The notes beneath the pieces are model-generated. The model was given only the letters and a program-made list of their open reading frames with translations, was not told where the DNA came from and did not search any database. A stretch of DNA of 64,000 nt from Streptomyces genisteinicus (GTDB lineage Bacteria; Actinomycetota; Actinomycetes; Streptomycetales; Streptomycetaceae), in NCBI RefSeq assembly GCF_014489615.1, contig NZ_CP060825.1, positions 6,680,001 through 6,744,000 on the forward strand, in the 5' to 3' direction. Each line of letters opens with the position of its first letter. The first letter of the stretch is position 1. Below are positions 43,806 to 52,137 of this stretch, piece after piece. The position numbers and the translations under genes were made by a program.

Positions 43806-44564
43806 CTCGGCGAGCTGCCTGCCGCCCTCGCCCTCGTCCTTGACGATCGTGCCCGCCGTGCGCGCCGGACGCTCGGCCGCCGAGTCCACCGCGCTCCACG
43901 CACCCGCGAGACCGACCTCGTCCGCGTCGATCTCCAGGTCCTCCAGGTCCCAGGACTCCACCGGCTTCTTCTTCGCCGCCATGATCCCCTTGAACGACGG
44001 GTACCGGGCCTCGCCCGACTGGTCCGTCACCGACACCACCGCCGGCAGCGACGCCTCCAGCTGCTCCGACGCCGTGTCACCGTCCCGGCGGCCCGTCACC
44101 GTGCCACCCTCGACCGACACCTCCGACAGCAGCGTCACCTGCGGCACACCCAGCCGCTCCGCCAGCAGCGCCGGAACCACACCCATCGTGCCGTCCGTCG
44201 ACGCCATCCCCGAGATCACCAGATCGAACCCGGCCTTCTCGACCGCCTTCGCCAGCACCAGCGACGTACCGATCACATCCGTACCGTGCAGATCGTCGTC
44301 CTCGACATGGATCGCCTTGTCCGCACCCATCGACAGAGCCTTGCGCAGCGCGTCCTTCGCGTCCTCCGGACCCACCGTCAACACCGTCACCTCGGCGTCG
44401 TCGGCGTTCTCCGCGATCTGCAGCGCCTGCTCCACCGCGTACTCGTCCAGCTCCGACAGCAGGCCGTCGACGTCGTCCCGGTCGACGGTCAGGTCATCGG
44501 CGAAGTGCCGGTCGCCGGTGGCGTCGGGCACGTACTTCACACAGACAACGATCCTCAGGCTCAC
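43779..44564 (-). CDS. etfB: Electron transfer flavoprotein beta subunit
   Basis: A 261-residue protein starting with GTG preceded by AGGAGGAG. The family start is LRIVVCVKYVPDATGDR; the AMP-binding region and DLVISGMASTDGTMGVVP follow, and the EtfB signature-like SVTDQSGEARYPSFKGIMAAKKKP is present. It pairs with EtfA. Its last codons are the gene-proximal unit of a 30-bp tandem repeat. Confidence 0.97.
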   Translation of the reverse strand: MSLRIVVCVKYVPDATGDRHFADDLTVDRDDVDGLLSELDEYAVEQALQIAENADDAEVTVLTVGPEDAKDALRKALSMGADKAIHVEDDDLHGTDVIGTSLVLAKAVEKAGFDLVISGMASTDGTMGVVPALLAERLGVPQVTLLSEVSVEGGTVTGRRDGDTASEQLEASLPAVVSVTDQSGEARYPSFKGIMAAKKKPVESWDLEDLEIDADEVGLAGAWSAVDSAAERPARTAGTIVKDEGEGGRQLAEFLAGQKFV

Positions 44565-44624
44565 GCCGGCTCTCCTCCTGACGGGCGGTCGCAAGACGCG
44601 CATGGTTGATGATGTCGAACCTAT

Positions 44625-44637
44625 GGCACTCAGTACC
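44625..44637. promoter_or_regulatory. GGCACT-n-AGTGCC type palindrome upstream of the TetR gene, site A
   Basis: GGCACTCAGTACC matches the palindrome GGCACTCAGTGCC with one change. A further half site AGTGCC lies at 44654-44659. The site is about 55 bp before the TetR start in the divergent region between etfB and the regulator. Confidence 0.6.
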
Positions 44638-44689
44638 CCATGTAAAGGAACCAAGTGCCAAATCGGGGTCGCGGTGCTACGTTCCCCGC

Positions 44690-45478
44690 ATGACTGAGGT
44701 GCGTAAACGGCGCAGGCCGGCGGCTGCCGAAGGGGCCGACGACCCTCCCAGGACGCCCATGCGGGAGACCCTGGCCGAGGCGGCGTTCCAGCTCTTCCTG
44801 GAGCGGGGCTTCGAGCGGACCACCGTGGACGAGATCGTCGCCAGAGCCGGTGTCGGGCGCCGGTCGTTCTTCCGCTACTTCCCCTCCAAGGAGGACGCGG
44901 TCTTCCCCGACCACGAGCGCTGTCTCGCGGACATGACCGACTTCCTCGCGCGCGGCACGGAGCGGGACCCGGTGCGCGCGGTGTGCGCGGCGGCCCGTCT
45001 GGTGACGAGGATGTACGCGGCGAAGCCGGAGTTCTCGGTCCAGCGCTACCGGCTGACGCAGGAGGTGCCGGGGCTGCGCACCTACGAGCTCTCCGTGGTG
45101 CGGCGGTACGAGCGCACCATGGCCGGTCATCTGCGCGGCTGCTGGCGGCAGGACCCGGACGGCTCGCTCCGTGCCGAGGTGGTGGCCGCCGCGGTGGTGG
45201 CCGCGCACAACAACGCCCTGCGGGCGTGGCTCCGTTCGGGCGGCGCCGGGGACGCGGAGGCCGCGGTGGAGCGCGCCCTCGCCACGGTGGTCGAGGTGTG
45301 GTCCGCGCCCGCGGCCCCCGTCGTCGCCGCACCGGCGGACGGCTCGGGCGCCTCGGCCGGTGACGGGGCGGCGGGCGGCGGGGACGTCGTCGTCCTGCTG
45401 GCCCGCAGGGACGCCCCGCTCTGGCGGGTGGTCCAGCAGGTGGAGGCGGTCCTGGGGACATCTGGCCGAAATAATTGA
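44690..45478 (+). CDS. TetR-family transcriptional regulator
   Basis: A 262-residue regulator with a polar 25-residue N-terminus, then the TetR helix-turn-helix TTVDEIVARAGVGRRSFFRYF. The ligand domain runs to about 205; the last 50 residues are Ala/Gly-rich with a final VVVLLARRDAPLWRVVQQVEAVLG. There is no ribosome site before ATG 44690, so it may be leaderless. Related palindromes lie on both sides of the gene (44625-44637, 45477-45489, 45500-45512), so it probably controls itself and the following OB-fold gene, perhaps etfBA too. The C-terminal helix LWRVVQQVEAVLG is an unusual extension. Confidence 0.88.
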   Translation: MTEVRKRRRPAAAEGADDPPRTPMRETLAEAAFQLFLERGFERTTVDEIVARAGVGRRSFFRYFPSKEDAVFPDHERCLADMTDFLARGTERDPVRAVCAAARLVTRMYAAKPEFSVQRYRLTQEVPGLRTYELSVVRRYERTMAGHLRGCWRQDPDGSLRAEVVAAAVVAAHNNALRAWLRSGGAGDAEAAVERALATVVEVWSAPAAPVVAAPADGSGASAGDGAAGGGDVVVLLARRDAPLWRVVQQVEAVLGTSGRNN

Positions 45479-45489
45479 CACTGAGTGTC
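45477..45489. promoter_or_regulatory. TetR-type palindrome, site B
   Basis: GACACTGAGTGTC is a perfect palindrome overlapping a TTGACA (45475-45480) that could be a -35 box. Its centre is 23 bp from site C. Confidence 0.6.
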
Positions 45490-45499
45490 TTTACGCTGC

Positions 45500-45512
45500 G
45501 GCACTCAGTGCC
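45500..45512. promoter_or_regulatory. TetR-type palindrome, site C
   Basis: GGCACTCAGTGCC is a perfect palindrome just before the OB-fold gene; TATCGT directly after it (45514-45519) may be a -10 box, so a bound repressor would block the promoter. Confidence 0.62.
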
Positions 45513-45574
45513 ATATCGTGCGGGCAGCGGCAGCGAGGGCGTGCCGCTCGGAGCCGAGTGCAGGGGGTCGCGAC

Positions 45575-45964
45575 GTGTCCCAGCCAGGAAGTGCCACCGC
45601 AGCGCCGGTGTGCGGGGAAACCGGACTGATCTATCAGCGCTGCCGTTGGTGCGGGACCGCCTCCTTCCGGCGGCTCCTGTGCCCGGTGTGCGCGTCGAGC
45701 GACCTGGAGACAGCCCGCAGCGACGGTGACGGCATCGTCGTCCGGACGACGGTGGTCCACCGCTACACCAAGCTCGCCCGCAACGAGTCGCTGGTCCGCT
45801 TCCCCGAGGGCTTCATGCTCCGCTGCCGGGTGATCGGTGCGCCGCCGCACCTGGTGTGGGCGGGGGAGCGGGTCCGTCCGGCGGCCGGGGCGGACTTCAG
45901 TGAGGGCGAGGTCGTCTTCGAGGTCTGCGACACCCGGGACCGGGAGCTCGACCGCTGGCGCTGA
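45575..45964 (+). CDS. DUF35 OB-fold protein with N-terminal zinc ribbon
   Basis: A 129-residue protein of the DUF35/OB-fold acyl-CoA-associated group. Zinc-ribbon cysteines are in CRWCGTA and CPVCASSDLE, and the OB fold follows (GIVVRTTVVHRYTK, MLRCRVIGAPPHLVW). Such proteins normally bind and assist a thiolase or an MaoC/ketosteroid enzyme; none is adjacent here. GTG 45575 has AGGGGG eight bases upstream; the frame continues upstream but covers the operators. It may serve a thiolase elsewhere, with etfBA and TetR suggesting lipid or acyl-CoA metabolism. Confidence 0.85.
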   Translation: MSQPGSATAAPVCGETGLIYQRCRWCGTASFRRLLCPVCASSDLETARSDGDGIVVRTTVVHRYTKLARNESLVRFPEGFMLRCRVIGAPPHLVWAGERVRPAAGADFSEGEVVFEVCDTRDRELDRWR

Positions 45965-45978
45965 GCGCGTCCGGCACG

Positions 45979-46032
45979 GCGGGCGGGGGCGGACGAGGAG
46001 ACCGGCAGGCATCCTCGTCCGCCCCCGCCCGC
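45979..46032 (+). terminator. Terminator after the DUF35 gene
   Basis: A 21-bp perfect stem (45979-45999 with 46012-46032) with a 12-base loop follows the stop by 14 bp. Confidence 0.82.
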
Positions 46033-46185
46033 TTCGTTCACGGTGCCACGGGCGGCGCGTGTGCGACGGCCGCGCAGCTGCTCGCCCCGGCGTCTGCACT
46101 TCTCCCGGCCGCACTCCTCGGCCACACACAACTCCCGTTCCTGTGCGCGGCGTTGACCGCCGCCTGAAACAACTACATAGTATTT

Positions 46186-46198
46186 GTATCTTTGATAC
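46186..46198. promoter_or_regulatory. Palindrome in the MpaB-family oxygenase promoter
   Basis: GTATC-ttt-GATAC lies 47 bp before the oxygenase start in a strongly AT-rich pocket (46166-46198). It is a candidate operator for the convergent TetR regulator at 47122. Confidence 0.45.
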
Positions 46199-46244
46199 GG
46201 CGGCGTCGGTCGGGACGCCGGCCCCGGAACGGGAGGCCTGCCGC

Positions 46245-47210
46245 ATGGCCCGTTACAGCCGCCTGCGTGAGATCCGCCGGATGGACCCCGCCCGGGACTT
46301 CGAACGGATCCACCGGCTCGTCACCCAGTACGAGTTCCCCTGGGACTACCGGCAGGGGCTCGGGGTCGCCTTCCTGCGCGACTACGGGGTCCCGCGGATC
46401 TCGGAACTCCTCGACCGCACGCAGGAGTTCGAGCGCGCAGGCCAGAAGCGCTACGACGACACCCTGCTGTTCGGCTACGAACTCGTCCGCGACGGCTTCG
46501 ACTCCGAGCGCGCCCGCTCCACCGCCCGCCACCTCAACCGCATCCACGGCAAGTACCGCATCCCCAACGAGGACTTCCTCTACGTGCTCGCCACCACCGT
46601 GGTGGGACCGGTGCGCTGGATCAACCGGTTCGGCTGGCGCCGGCTCTGCCCCGAGGAGGTGCGGTCCATCGCCCTGGTCGGCCGCAGGACCGGCGAACTG
46701 ATGGGGATCGAGGGCGCGCCGGACACCTACGCGGAGTACGAGGAACTGCTGAACGACTACGAACGCACCATGTTCGCCTACGCGCCGGCGAACCGCCGGG
46801 TCGCCCACGCCACCCTGCGGGTCATGGCCGACTGGTATCCGCGGCCGCTGCGTCCGGCGGCCGTGCGGATGACCCTCGCCCTGCTCGACGAACCGCTGCT
46901 GCGGGCCCTCGGGTTCCCCGTGCAGCCGGCCTGGGCGCGCACCGCCGCCGAGCGCGCCGTGCGGGCCAGGTCCCGGGCCGTCAGGCTGATGCCCGCCCGC
47001 CCCGACCGGTTCCCCGTCCGGCCCCGGCCGCGGTCCTACCCGCTCGGCTGGACCCTCGACGATCTCGGACCCCACTGGGCCGCGGGCCGCCCGCTGGAAC
47101 CGCTGCCCGGCGAGCGCCCGGTCAGCGACCGAGCAGCGGAACCAGATAGCGCAGAGCGAAATCACGTACCCGGTCGTCGTCGTCCAGCTCGAAGGCACTC
47201 ACCGGATTGA
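46245..47210 (+). CDS. Oxygenase, MpaB family (DUF2236)
   Basis: A 321-residue protein of the MpaB/DUF2236 family, related to latex-clearing protein and thought to use heme b. Family features are the STARHLNRIHGKYRIPNED segment, the FLYVLATTVVGPVRWINRFG helix, and YEELLNDYERTMFAYAPAN. GGGAGG precedes ATG 46245 by eight bases. Its last 29 codons lie antisense to the end of the TetR gene. The substrate is unknown; long-chain or polyisoprenoid compounds are known for relatives. Confidence 0.85.
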   Translation: MARYSRLREIRRMDPARDFERIHRLVTQYEFPWDYRQGLGVAFLRDYGVPRISELLDRTQEFERAGQKRYDDTLLFGYELVRDGFDSERARSTARHLNRIHGKYRIPNEDFLYVLATTVVGPVRWINRFGWRRLCPEEVRSIALVGRRTGELMGIEGAPDTYAEYEELLNDYERTMFAYAPANRRVAHATLRVMADWYPRPLRPAAVRMTLALLDEPLLRALGFPVQPAWARTAAERAVRARSRAVRLMPARPDRFPVRPRPRSYPLGWTLDDLGPHWAAGRPLEPLPGERPVSDRAAEPDSAERNHVPGRRRPARRHSPD

Positions 47211-47826
47211 GCAGGAAGGACACGGTGATGCGGACCATCAGCTCGGCCACCGGAGTCGGGTCGCTCTCCGGCTGCCCCTCGGCCAGCCGCGCCTGGCGGA
47301 GCCGGTCCACCAGATACCCGCGCACGGCGAGGAACGCGGGCCCGCTCTCCACGGTGAGGTAGGGCAGCATCGTCTCCGGCTCCAGCCGGAGCAGCCCGCC
47401 GACCAGCGGATGGCTCCGGATGTGCCGCAGGACCACGGTGAAGCCCTCGACCAGCCGTTCCTCCACCGTCGGCAGATCGGCCACGGCGTCGTCCACGTCC
47501 GCGAGGAACCGGTGGTACTCGCGCAGCAGGCAGGCGGAGACCAGGCTGTCCTTGCTGCCGATGCGGCGGTACACCGTCACGCGGGAGACTCCTGCCCGCC
47601 GCGCCACGTCGTCGACCGTGGAGCGGCGCAGGCCGAAGGTGGTGAACTGCTCCCGCGCCGCGTCGAGGATCTGCGCCGTGAGCGCGTCGCCCGGCACGGC
47701 CGCCCCGTGCTCCCCGCCGAGCCCCGGGCCCCCGGGCCCCGGTCCGCCGGGTCCTGAATCGCCGGGCCGCGGGTCCCCGGGTCCCGGGTCGCCGAGCAGC
47801 GCGTCGTCGTCACCGCGAACCGTCAT
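47122..47826 (-). CDS. TetR-family transcriptional regulator
   Basis: A 234-residue regulator. Residues 10-45 are a Gly/Pro/Asp-rich low-complexity leader encoded by short repeats; the helix-turn-helix follows (RSTVDDVARRAGVSRVTVYRRIG) and then the ligand domain. The 3' end overlaps the convergent oxygenase gene by 89 bp, so the two are probably regulated together. If the leader is not translated, the true start could be GTG or ATG nearer GDALTAQILDAA, which I cannot decide. Confidence 0.88.
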   Translation of the reverse strand: MTVRGDDDALLGDPGPGDPRPGDSGPGGPGPGGPGLGGEHGAAVPGDALTAQILDAAREQFTTFGLRRSTVDDVARRAGVSRVTVYRRIGSKDSLVSACLLREYHRFLADVDDAVADLPTVEERLVEGFTVVLRHIRSHPLVGGLLRLEPETMLPYLTVESGPAFLAVRGYLVDRLRQARLAEGQPESDPTPVAELMVRITVSFLLNPVSAFELDDDDRVRDFALRYLVPLLGR

Positions 47827-47898
47827 GTGCCCCCGCCCCGTTCCTCCGTGCCGCTCCACTCAACCACAGCGCCCCGGACCGGTCCCACGGGGGAGACG

Positions 47899-48660
47899 TC
47901 AGAGGCGGTCCGGCGGCGTGGCGGGGTAGCGGATGCGGGTGAGTGCCGAGACCGTCAGCACGTCCTGCGGGGCGCCCTGTGCGACCAGGCGTCCGTCGTG
48001 GAGCAGCAGGCAGTCGCCTGCCGATCGTGCGGCGCCGAGGTCGTGCGTCGCCTGGACGACGGTCACGCCGTCGCCGGCCAGCCCCGCCAGCAGGTCCGTG
48101 ATGCGCTCCCCGGCCTCGGGATCGAGTCCGGTGGTCGGCTCGTCCAGGAGGAGGAGGTCGGAGCCCTGGGCGAGACCCTGGGCGATCAGGGTGCGCTGCC
48201 GCTGGCCGCCGGAGAGCTCGCCGAGCTGGCGTGCCGCGAGCGCGGTGACTCCGAGGCGTTCCATCGCGGTGTCGACCGCGGCGCGGTCCCGGCGGGTCGG
48301 CCGCCGCCACGGTCCGAGACCGGCCCAGCGCCCCATCTCCACCGTCTGCCGGACCGTCAGCGGGAGGGTGTCTCCGACGGCGCCGCGCTGCGGGACGAAG
48401 GCGGGCCGCACGGAGGCGGCGTGGACGACGTCTCCCGCCGTGGGCTCGATCACACCCGCCATCACTCCGAGCAGTGTGGACTTGCCGCTGCCGTTGGGGC
48501 CGACCACTGCGGTCACGGTCAACGCCGTTATCGAGGCGTCGACTTGACGCAGGACGGGCCGTCCGGGATAGCCCGCGTCCAGTCCGGAGCAGCGCAGCCG
48601 CACGGCGGTGCCCGTCGTGGTGCCGGGAGGGGAGGGGAGGGGTACTGGTTTGTTGAACAT
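47899..48660 (-). CDS. aztA: Zinc ABC transporter ATPase, AztA type
   Basis: A 253-residue ATPase of the metal-importing group. Walker A is VVGPNGSGKSTLL, the signature is LGELSGGQRQRTLIAQ and Walker B is LLLLDEPTTGLD. It is encoded head-to-head with the AztB permease, 24 bp between start codons. The ATG lies inside a Zur-like box; TACAAT (48668-48673, minus strand) ends seven bases before it, so the mRNA is probably leaderless. Confidence 0.9.
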   Translation of the reverse strand: MFNKPVPLPSPPGTTTGTAVRLRCSGLDAGYPGRPVLRQVDASITALTVTAVVGPNGSGKSTLLGVMAGVIEPTAGDVVHAASVRPAFVPQRGAVGDTLPLTVRQTVEMGRWAGLGPWRRPTRRDRAAVDTAMERLGVTALAARQLGELSGGQRQRTLIAQGLAQGSDLLLLDEPTTGLDPEAGERITDLLAGLAGDGVTVVQATHDLGAARSAGDCLLLHDGRLVAQGAPQDVLTVSALTRIRYPATPPDRL

Positions 48661-48668
48661 GATTGTCA
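48654..48668. promoter_or_regulatory. Zur-like box between aztA and aztB
   Basis: TGAACATGATTGTCA is a 15-bp imperfect palindrome of the Fur/Zur class (TGA...ATGAT...TCA). It covers the aztA start codon and lies 17 bp before aztB, so one bound zinc-loaded repressor could block both directions. Zur rather than Fur is inferred from the zinc-importer genes. Confidence 0.68.
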
Positions 48669-48684
48669 TTGTAGTGTTGCGGTC

Positions 48685-49542
48685 ATGGAGTGGCTGACGG
48701 GCCCCTTCGAGGCGACCTTCGTGCAGAGGGCCCTCTGGGGCGGGATTCTTGTGTCGATGATCTGCGCGATGGCCGGTACCTGGGTGGTGCTGCGGGGGAT
48801 GGCCTTCCTCGGGGACGCCATGTCCCACGGACTGCTGCCCGGTGTCGCCCTCGCCGCGCTGCTCGGCGGCAACCCCCTGCTGGGGGCGGCGGCGAGCGCG
48901 GCCGTGATCACGGTGGGCGTCACCGCGCTGCACCGCACCCCGAAGCTCTCCCAGGACACCGGAATCGGCCTGCTGTTCGTCGGGATGCTCTCGCTCGGCG
49001 TGATCATCGTCTCCCGCTCGCAGTCCTTCGCCGTCGACCTGACCGGGTTCCTCTTCGGCGACGTCCTGGCCGTCCGCGAGCAGGACCTCGTCCTGCTCGC
49101 CGTGGCGCTGCTGCTCGCCCTCGCCGTCTCCGCCCTCGGCCACCGGGCCTTCCTGGCCCTCGCGTTCGACGCCCGCAAGGCGCACACCCTCGGCCTGCGG
49201 CCCCGGCTCGCCCACGCCGCGCTGCTCGGGCTGCTGGCGCTGGCCATCGTCGCCTCGTTCCACATCGTCGGCACTCTGCTCGTCCTGGGACTGCTCATCG
49301 CACCCCCCGCCGCGGCCCTCCCGTGGGCGCGCAGTGTGCACGGAGTCATGGCGCTCGCCGCGCTCCTCGGCTCGGTGGCCACCTTCCTCGGCCTGCTGCT
49401 GTCCTGGCACCTGGGAACCGCGGCCGGGGCGACGGTGTCCGGCCTCGCGGTGAGCCTCTTCTTCCTCTCCCATCTCGCGTCCGGCCTGCGGCACCGCCGC
49501 CGTCGCCCGGCCCCGGCACCCGCGGCGGCCGTGAACCCCTGA
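48685..49542 (+). CDS. aztB: Zinc ABC transporter permease, AztB type
   Basis: A 285-residue ABC-3-type permease with about eight hydrophobic segments, starting FEATFVQRALWGGILVSMICAMAG. The conserved LRGMAFLGDAMSHGLLPGVALA block is the coupling/translocation signature of zinc and manganese importers. The C-terminus is a polar Arg/Pro/Ala tail. It starts just outside the Zur-like box. Genes for the binding proteins follow in the same direction. Confidence 0.92.
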   Translation: MEWLTGPFEATFVQRALWGGILVSMICAMAGTWVVLRGMAFLGDAMSHGLLPGVALAALLGGNPLLGAAASAAVITVGVTALHRTPKLSQDTGIGLLFVGMLSLGVIIVSRSQSFAVDLTGFLFGDVLAVREQDLVLLAVALLLALAVSALGHRAFLALAFDARKAHTLGLRPRLAHAALLGLLALAIVASFHIVGTLLVLGLLIAPPAAALPWARSVHGVMALAALLGSVATFLGLLLSWHLGTAAGATVSGLAVSLFFLSHLASGLRHRRRRPAPAPAAAVNP

Positions 49543-49756
49543 CCGGGGCCCCGCGCACCGAACCCCCGGCCTCCCCGGCGGCCGTCGCCCCGACGCCGCG
49601 CCGTCGAGCCCCCCTGCCTTCACACGCTCCATCGACACACCGACACACCGACACGACGCCATGTCGACATGCCCGCCCGGCACATCGGCACAGGTACGGG
49701 CTCACCCCGGCACCGAGACACCGACACACACCCCGACGACCACGGAGGAGACCCTC

Positions 49757-50995
49757 TTGCTCGCCCGAAGGAACGTTCCCGCGCGGGCCCCCGCCGCCCT
49801 GGTGCTCGCCGCGCTGCTCGCGGCGAGCGGCTGCGCGGGCCGGGACGACGACGCATCGGCCGGGCGGACGGAGCGCTCCCCGTCCGCCACCACCCCCCAC
49901 GGATACGTGGCGGGCGCACAGGAGGCCGCCGAGGAGCAGTCACGGCTGCTGCTGGCCGACCCGGAGACCGGCGACACCCGCGTCCTCGACCTGATCACGG
50001 GCGAGACCCACGACTTGGCCCCGACTCCCGGCGCGAGCGGGCTGAGCGCCGACGGCCGCTTCGCCTTCCTGGCCGCCGCCGACGGGACCCGCGTGATCGA
50101 CACCGGTGCCTGGACCGTCGACCACGGCGACCACGTCCACTACTACCGCGCCGCGGTACGCGACGTGGGACGGATACCCGGCGGACCCGGCGCCCGGGTC
50201 CGCAGCGACACCGCCGTCACCGCGGTCACCGACGCTGCCGGCCGCGCCGCCGTCCTCGACCGGACCGCGATGGAGACCGGCCGGCCCGGCACCGCCCGCG
50301 CCCTGCCGGGCACCTACAGCGCTCCCGTCGTGCCCTACGAGGAGCATTTCGTCGCCCTCGCGGGCGAGGACGACCGGGCCGAGGCCGTCGTCCTCGACCG
50401 GGACGGCCGCCGGGTGGCCGCACCCGGCGTCGTGTGCGAGTCGCCCCGCGGCGATGCCGTCACCCGCCGAGGCGTCGTCTTCGGCTGCGCCGACGGCGCG
50501 CTGCTGGTGAGCGCGGCGGACGGCCGCTTCACCGCCGAGCGCATCCCCTACGGCGACGCCGTGCCCGCCGCGGAACGCGCCACCGCCTTCCACCACCGGG
50601 CGGGCAGCGACACCCTCACGGCGCCGGCCGGTGAACGGGCCGTGTGGGTGCTGGACGTGACGGACCGCTCCTGGACCCGCGTGGAGACCGGGCCCGTGCT
50701 CGCGGCGAACACCGCGGGCGAGGGCGCCCCCCTGATGGTCCTCGCCGCCGACGGCTCCCTGCACGGCTACGACATCGCCACCGGACAGCGCACGGCCCGC
50801 ACGAAGACGCTGCTCTCCGGCCGGGCCGCCGGACACACCGCGGCCCCGCTGATCGAGGTCGACCGCAGCCGCGCCTACGTCAACGACCCCGTCGGCAAAC
50901 GGGTGTTCGAGATCGACTACAACGACGGGCTGCGCATCGCCCGCACCTTCGACCTCGACATCACACCGGCTCTGATGAAGGAGACCGGACGATGA
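49757..50995 (+). CDS. AztD-like lipoprotein (first copy)
   Basis: A 412-residue lipoprotein. I chose TTG 49757 because AGGAG lies six bases upstream; the start at ATG 49661 would put a long polar stretch before the signal peptide. The lipobox is AASGC. The mature part is a beta-propeller-like repeat protein with a metal-binding candidate VDHGDHVHYYRAAVRD and a conserved VVFGCADGALLV blade. AztD is a periplasmic zinc chaperone for AztC in Paracoccus. This copy lacks the CPGVHGEA motif of the second copy. It is coupled to aztC by a four-base overlap. Confidence 0.78.
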   Translation: MLARRNVPARAPAALVLAALLAASGCAGRDDDASAGRTERSPSATTPHGYVAGAQEAAEEQSRLLLADPETGDTRVLDLITGETHDLAPTPGASGLSADGRFAFLAAADGTRVIDTGAWTVDHGDHVHYYRAAVRDVGRIPGGPGARVRSDTAVTAVTDAAGRAAVLDRTAMETGRPGTARALPGTYSAPVVPYEEHFVALAGEDDRAEAVVLDRDGRRVAAPGVVCESPRGDAVTRRGVVFGCADGALLVSAADGRFTAERIPYGDAVPAAERATAFHHRAGSDTLTAPAGERAVWVLDVTDRSWTRVETGPVLAANTAGEGAPLMVLAADGSLHGYDIATGQRTARTKTLLSGRAAGHTAAPLIEVDRSRAYVNDPVGKRVFEIDYNDGLRIARTFDLDITPALMKETGR

Positions 50996-51957
50996 GGACC
51001 ACGACCGCACGCCGCACCCACCGCACCCGCACCCTGGTCGCCCTGCTGGTCACCGCCCTGACCGCGGCTCTCGCCACCGCCTGCACCGGCGGCGGCGACC
51101 GTCCGAGTGTCGTGGTGACCACCAACATCCTCGGAGACGTCACGCGGGAGATCGTCGGCGACGAGGCCGAGGTCAGCGTCCTGATGCAACCGGGCGCGGA
51201 CCCGCACTCCTTCGGTCTGTCGGCCGTGCAGGCCGCCGAACTCGAACACGCCGACCTCGTCGTCTTCAACGGACTGGGCCTGGAGGAGAACGTGCTGCGC
51301 CACGTGGACGCCGCCCGCGAGGCAGGCGTCACCACCTTCGGCGTGGGCGAGGCGGTGGACCCGATGACCTTCCGCGCACCCGACGACGGCGGTCCCGGCG
51401 ACGGGGCCGGGCAGCCCGACCCGCACTTCTGGACCGACCCCGACCGGGTGCGCGACGCCGCCGCCCTGATCGCCCGGCAGGTGATCGAGCACGTCGACGG
51501 CGTGGACGCCGCCGCGATACGCGCCAACGCGGAACGCTACGCACGGCAGCTCACGGACCTCACCGCCTGGATGGAGACCTCCTTCGCGCGGATTCCGGAG
51601 GACCGGCGCGCACTCGTCACCAACCACCATGTCTTCGGGTACCTGGCGGACCGCTTCGGCTTCCGGGTGATCGGAGCGGTCGTCCCCAGCGGCACCACCC
51701 TGGCCTCGCCCAGCTCGTCCGACCTGCGCTCGCTCACCGAGGCCATGCGCGAGGCCGGAGTGCGCACCGTCTTCGCCGACTCCTCGCGCCCCGCACGGCT
51801 GGCCGAGGTGCTGCGCAACGAACTCGGCGGCGGCGTACGCGTCATCGCGCTCCACTCCGAGTCGCTGACCGCTCCCGGCGGAGGTGCGGACACCTACCTG
51901 CGGATGATGCGGACCAACACCACCGTCATGGCCGACGGCCTGACCGCCGCCCGCTGA
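50992..51957 (+). CDS. aztC: Zinc-binding lipoprotein, AztC type
   Basis: A 321-residue cluster A-I metal-binding protein. The signal peptide ends in ALATAC with Cys31. Zinc ligands are expected at His72 (GADPHSFG), His145 (QPDPHFWTD), His212 or 213 (TNHHVFGYLADRFG) and Asp263 (VFADSSRP), the three-His-one-Asp set. The loop before His145 is Asp/Gly-rich rather than His-rich. ATGA overlap with the upstream AztD-like gene. Confidence 0.92.
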   Translation: MRTTTARRTHRTRTLVALLVTALTAALATACTGGGDRPSVVVTTNILGDVTREIVGDEAEVSVLMQPGADPHSFGLSAVQAAELEHADLVVFNGLGLEENVLRHVDAAREAGVTTFGVGEAVDPMTFRAPDDGGPGDGAGQPDPHFWTDPDRVRDAAALIARQVIEHVDGVDAAAIRANAERYARQLTDLTAWMETSFARIPEDRRALVTNHHVFGYLADRFGFRVIGAVVPSGTTLASPSSSDLRSLTEAMREAGVRTVFADSSRPARLAEVLRNELGGGVRVIALHSESLTAPGGGADTYLRMMRTNTTVMADGLTAAR

Positions 51958-52061
51958 GACACCGTCCCGCCGGCCGCGTCCCGCGACGGCACCCGTCCCA
52001 CGCCGCACCTCCCACTGCGGCCCGCGCCCCCGCTCGGCGGGCACCCGCGAACTCCGAGCGG

Positions 52062-52120
52062 ACACACCCCACCCGACGCCGCACCCCACGGCACACCCAC
52101 CCGACGCCGCACCCCGCGGC
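52062..52120. repeat. Two near-identical 28-bp direct repeats before the second aztD-like gene
   Basis: The phrase CCACCCGACGCCGCACCCC occurs twice in about 30 bp, each flanked by ACACC and CGGC, in the 180-bp gap after aztC. No gene or clear site is seen in this gap otherwise. Confidence 0.6.
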
Positions 52121-52137
52121 CGAGAAAGGAACACACT

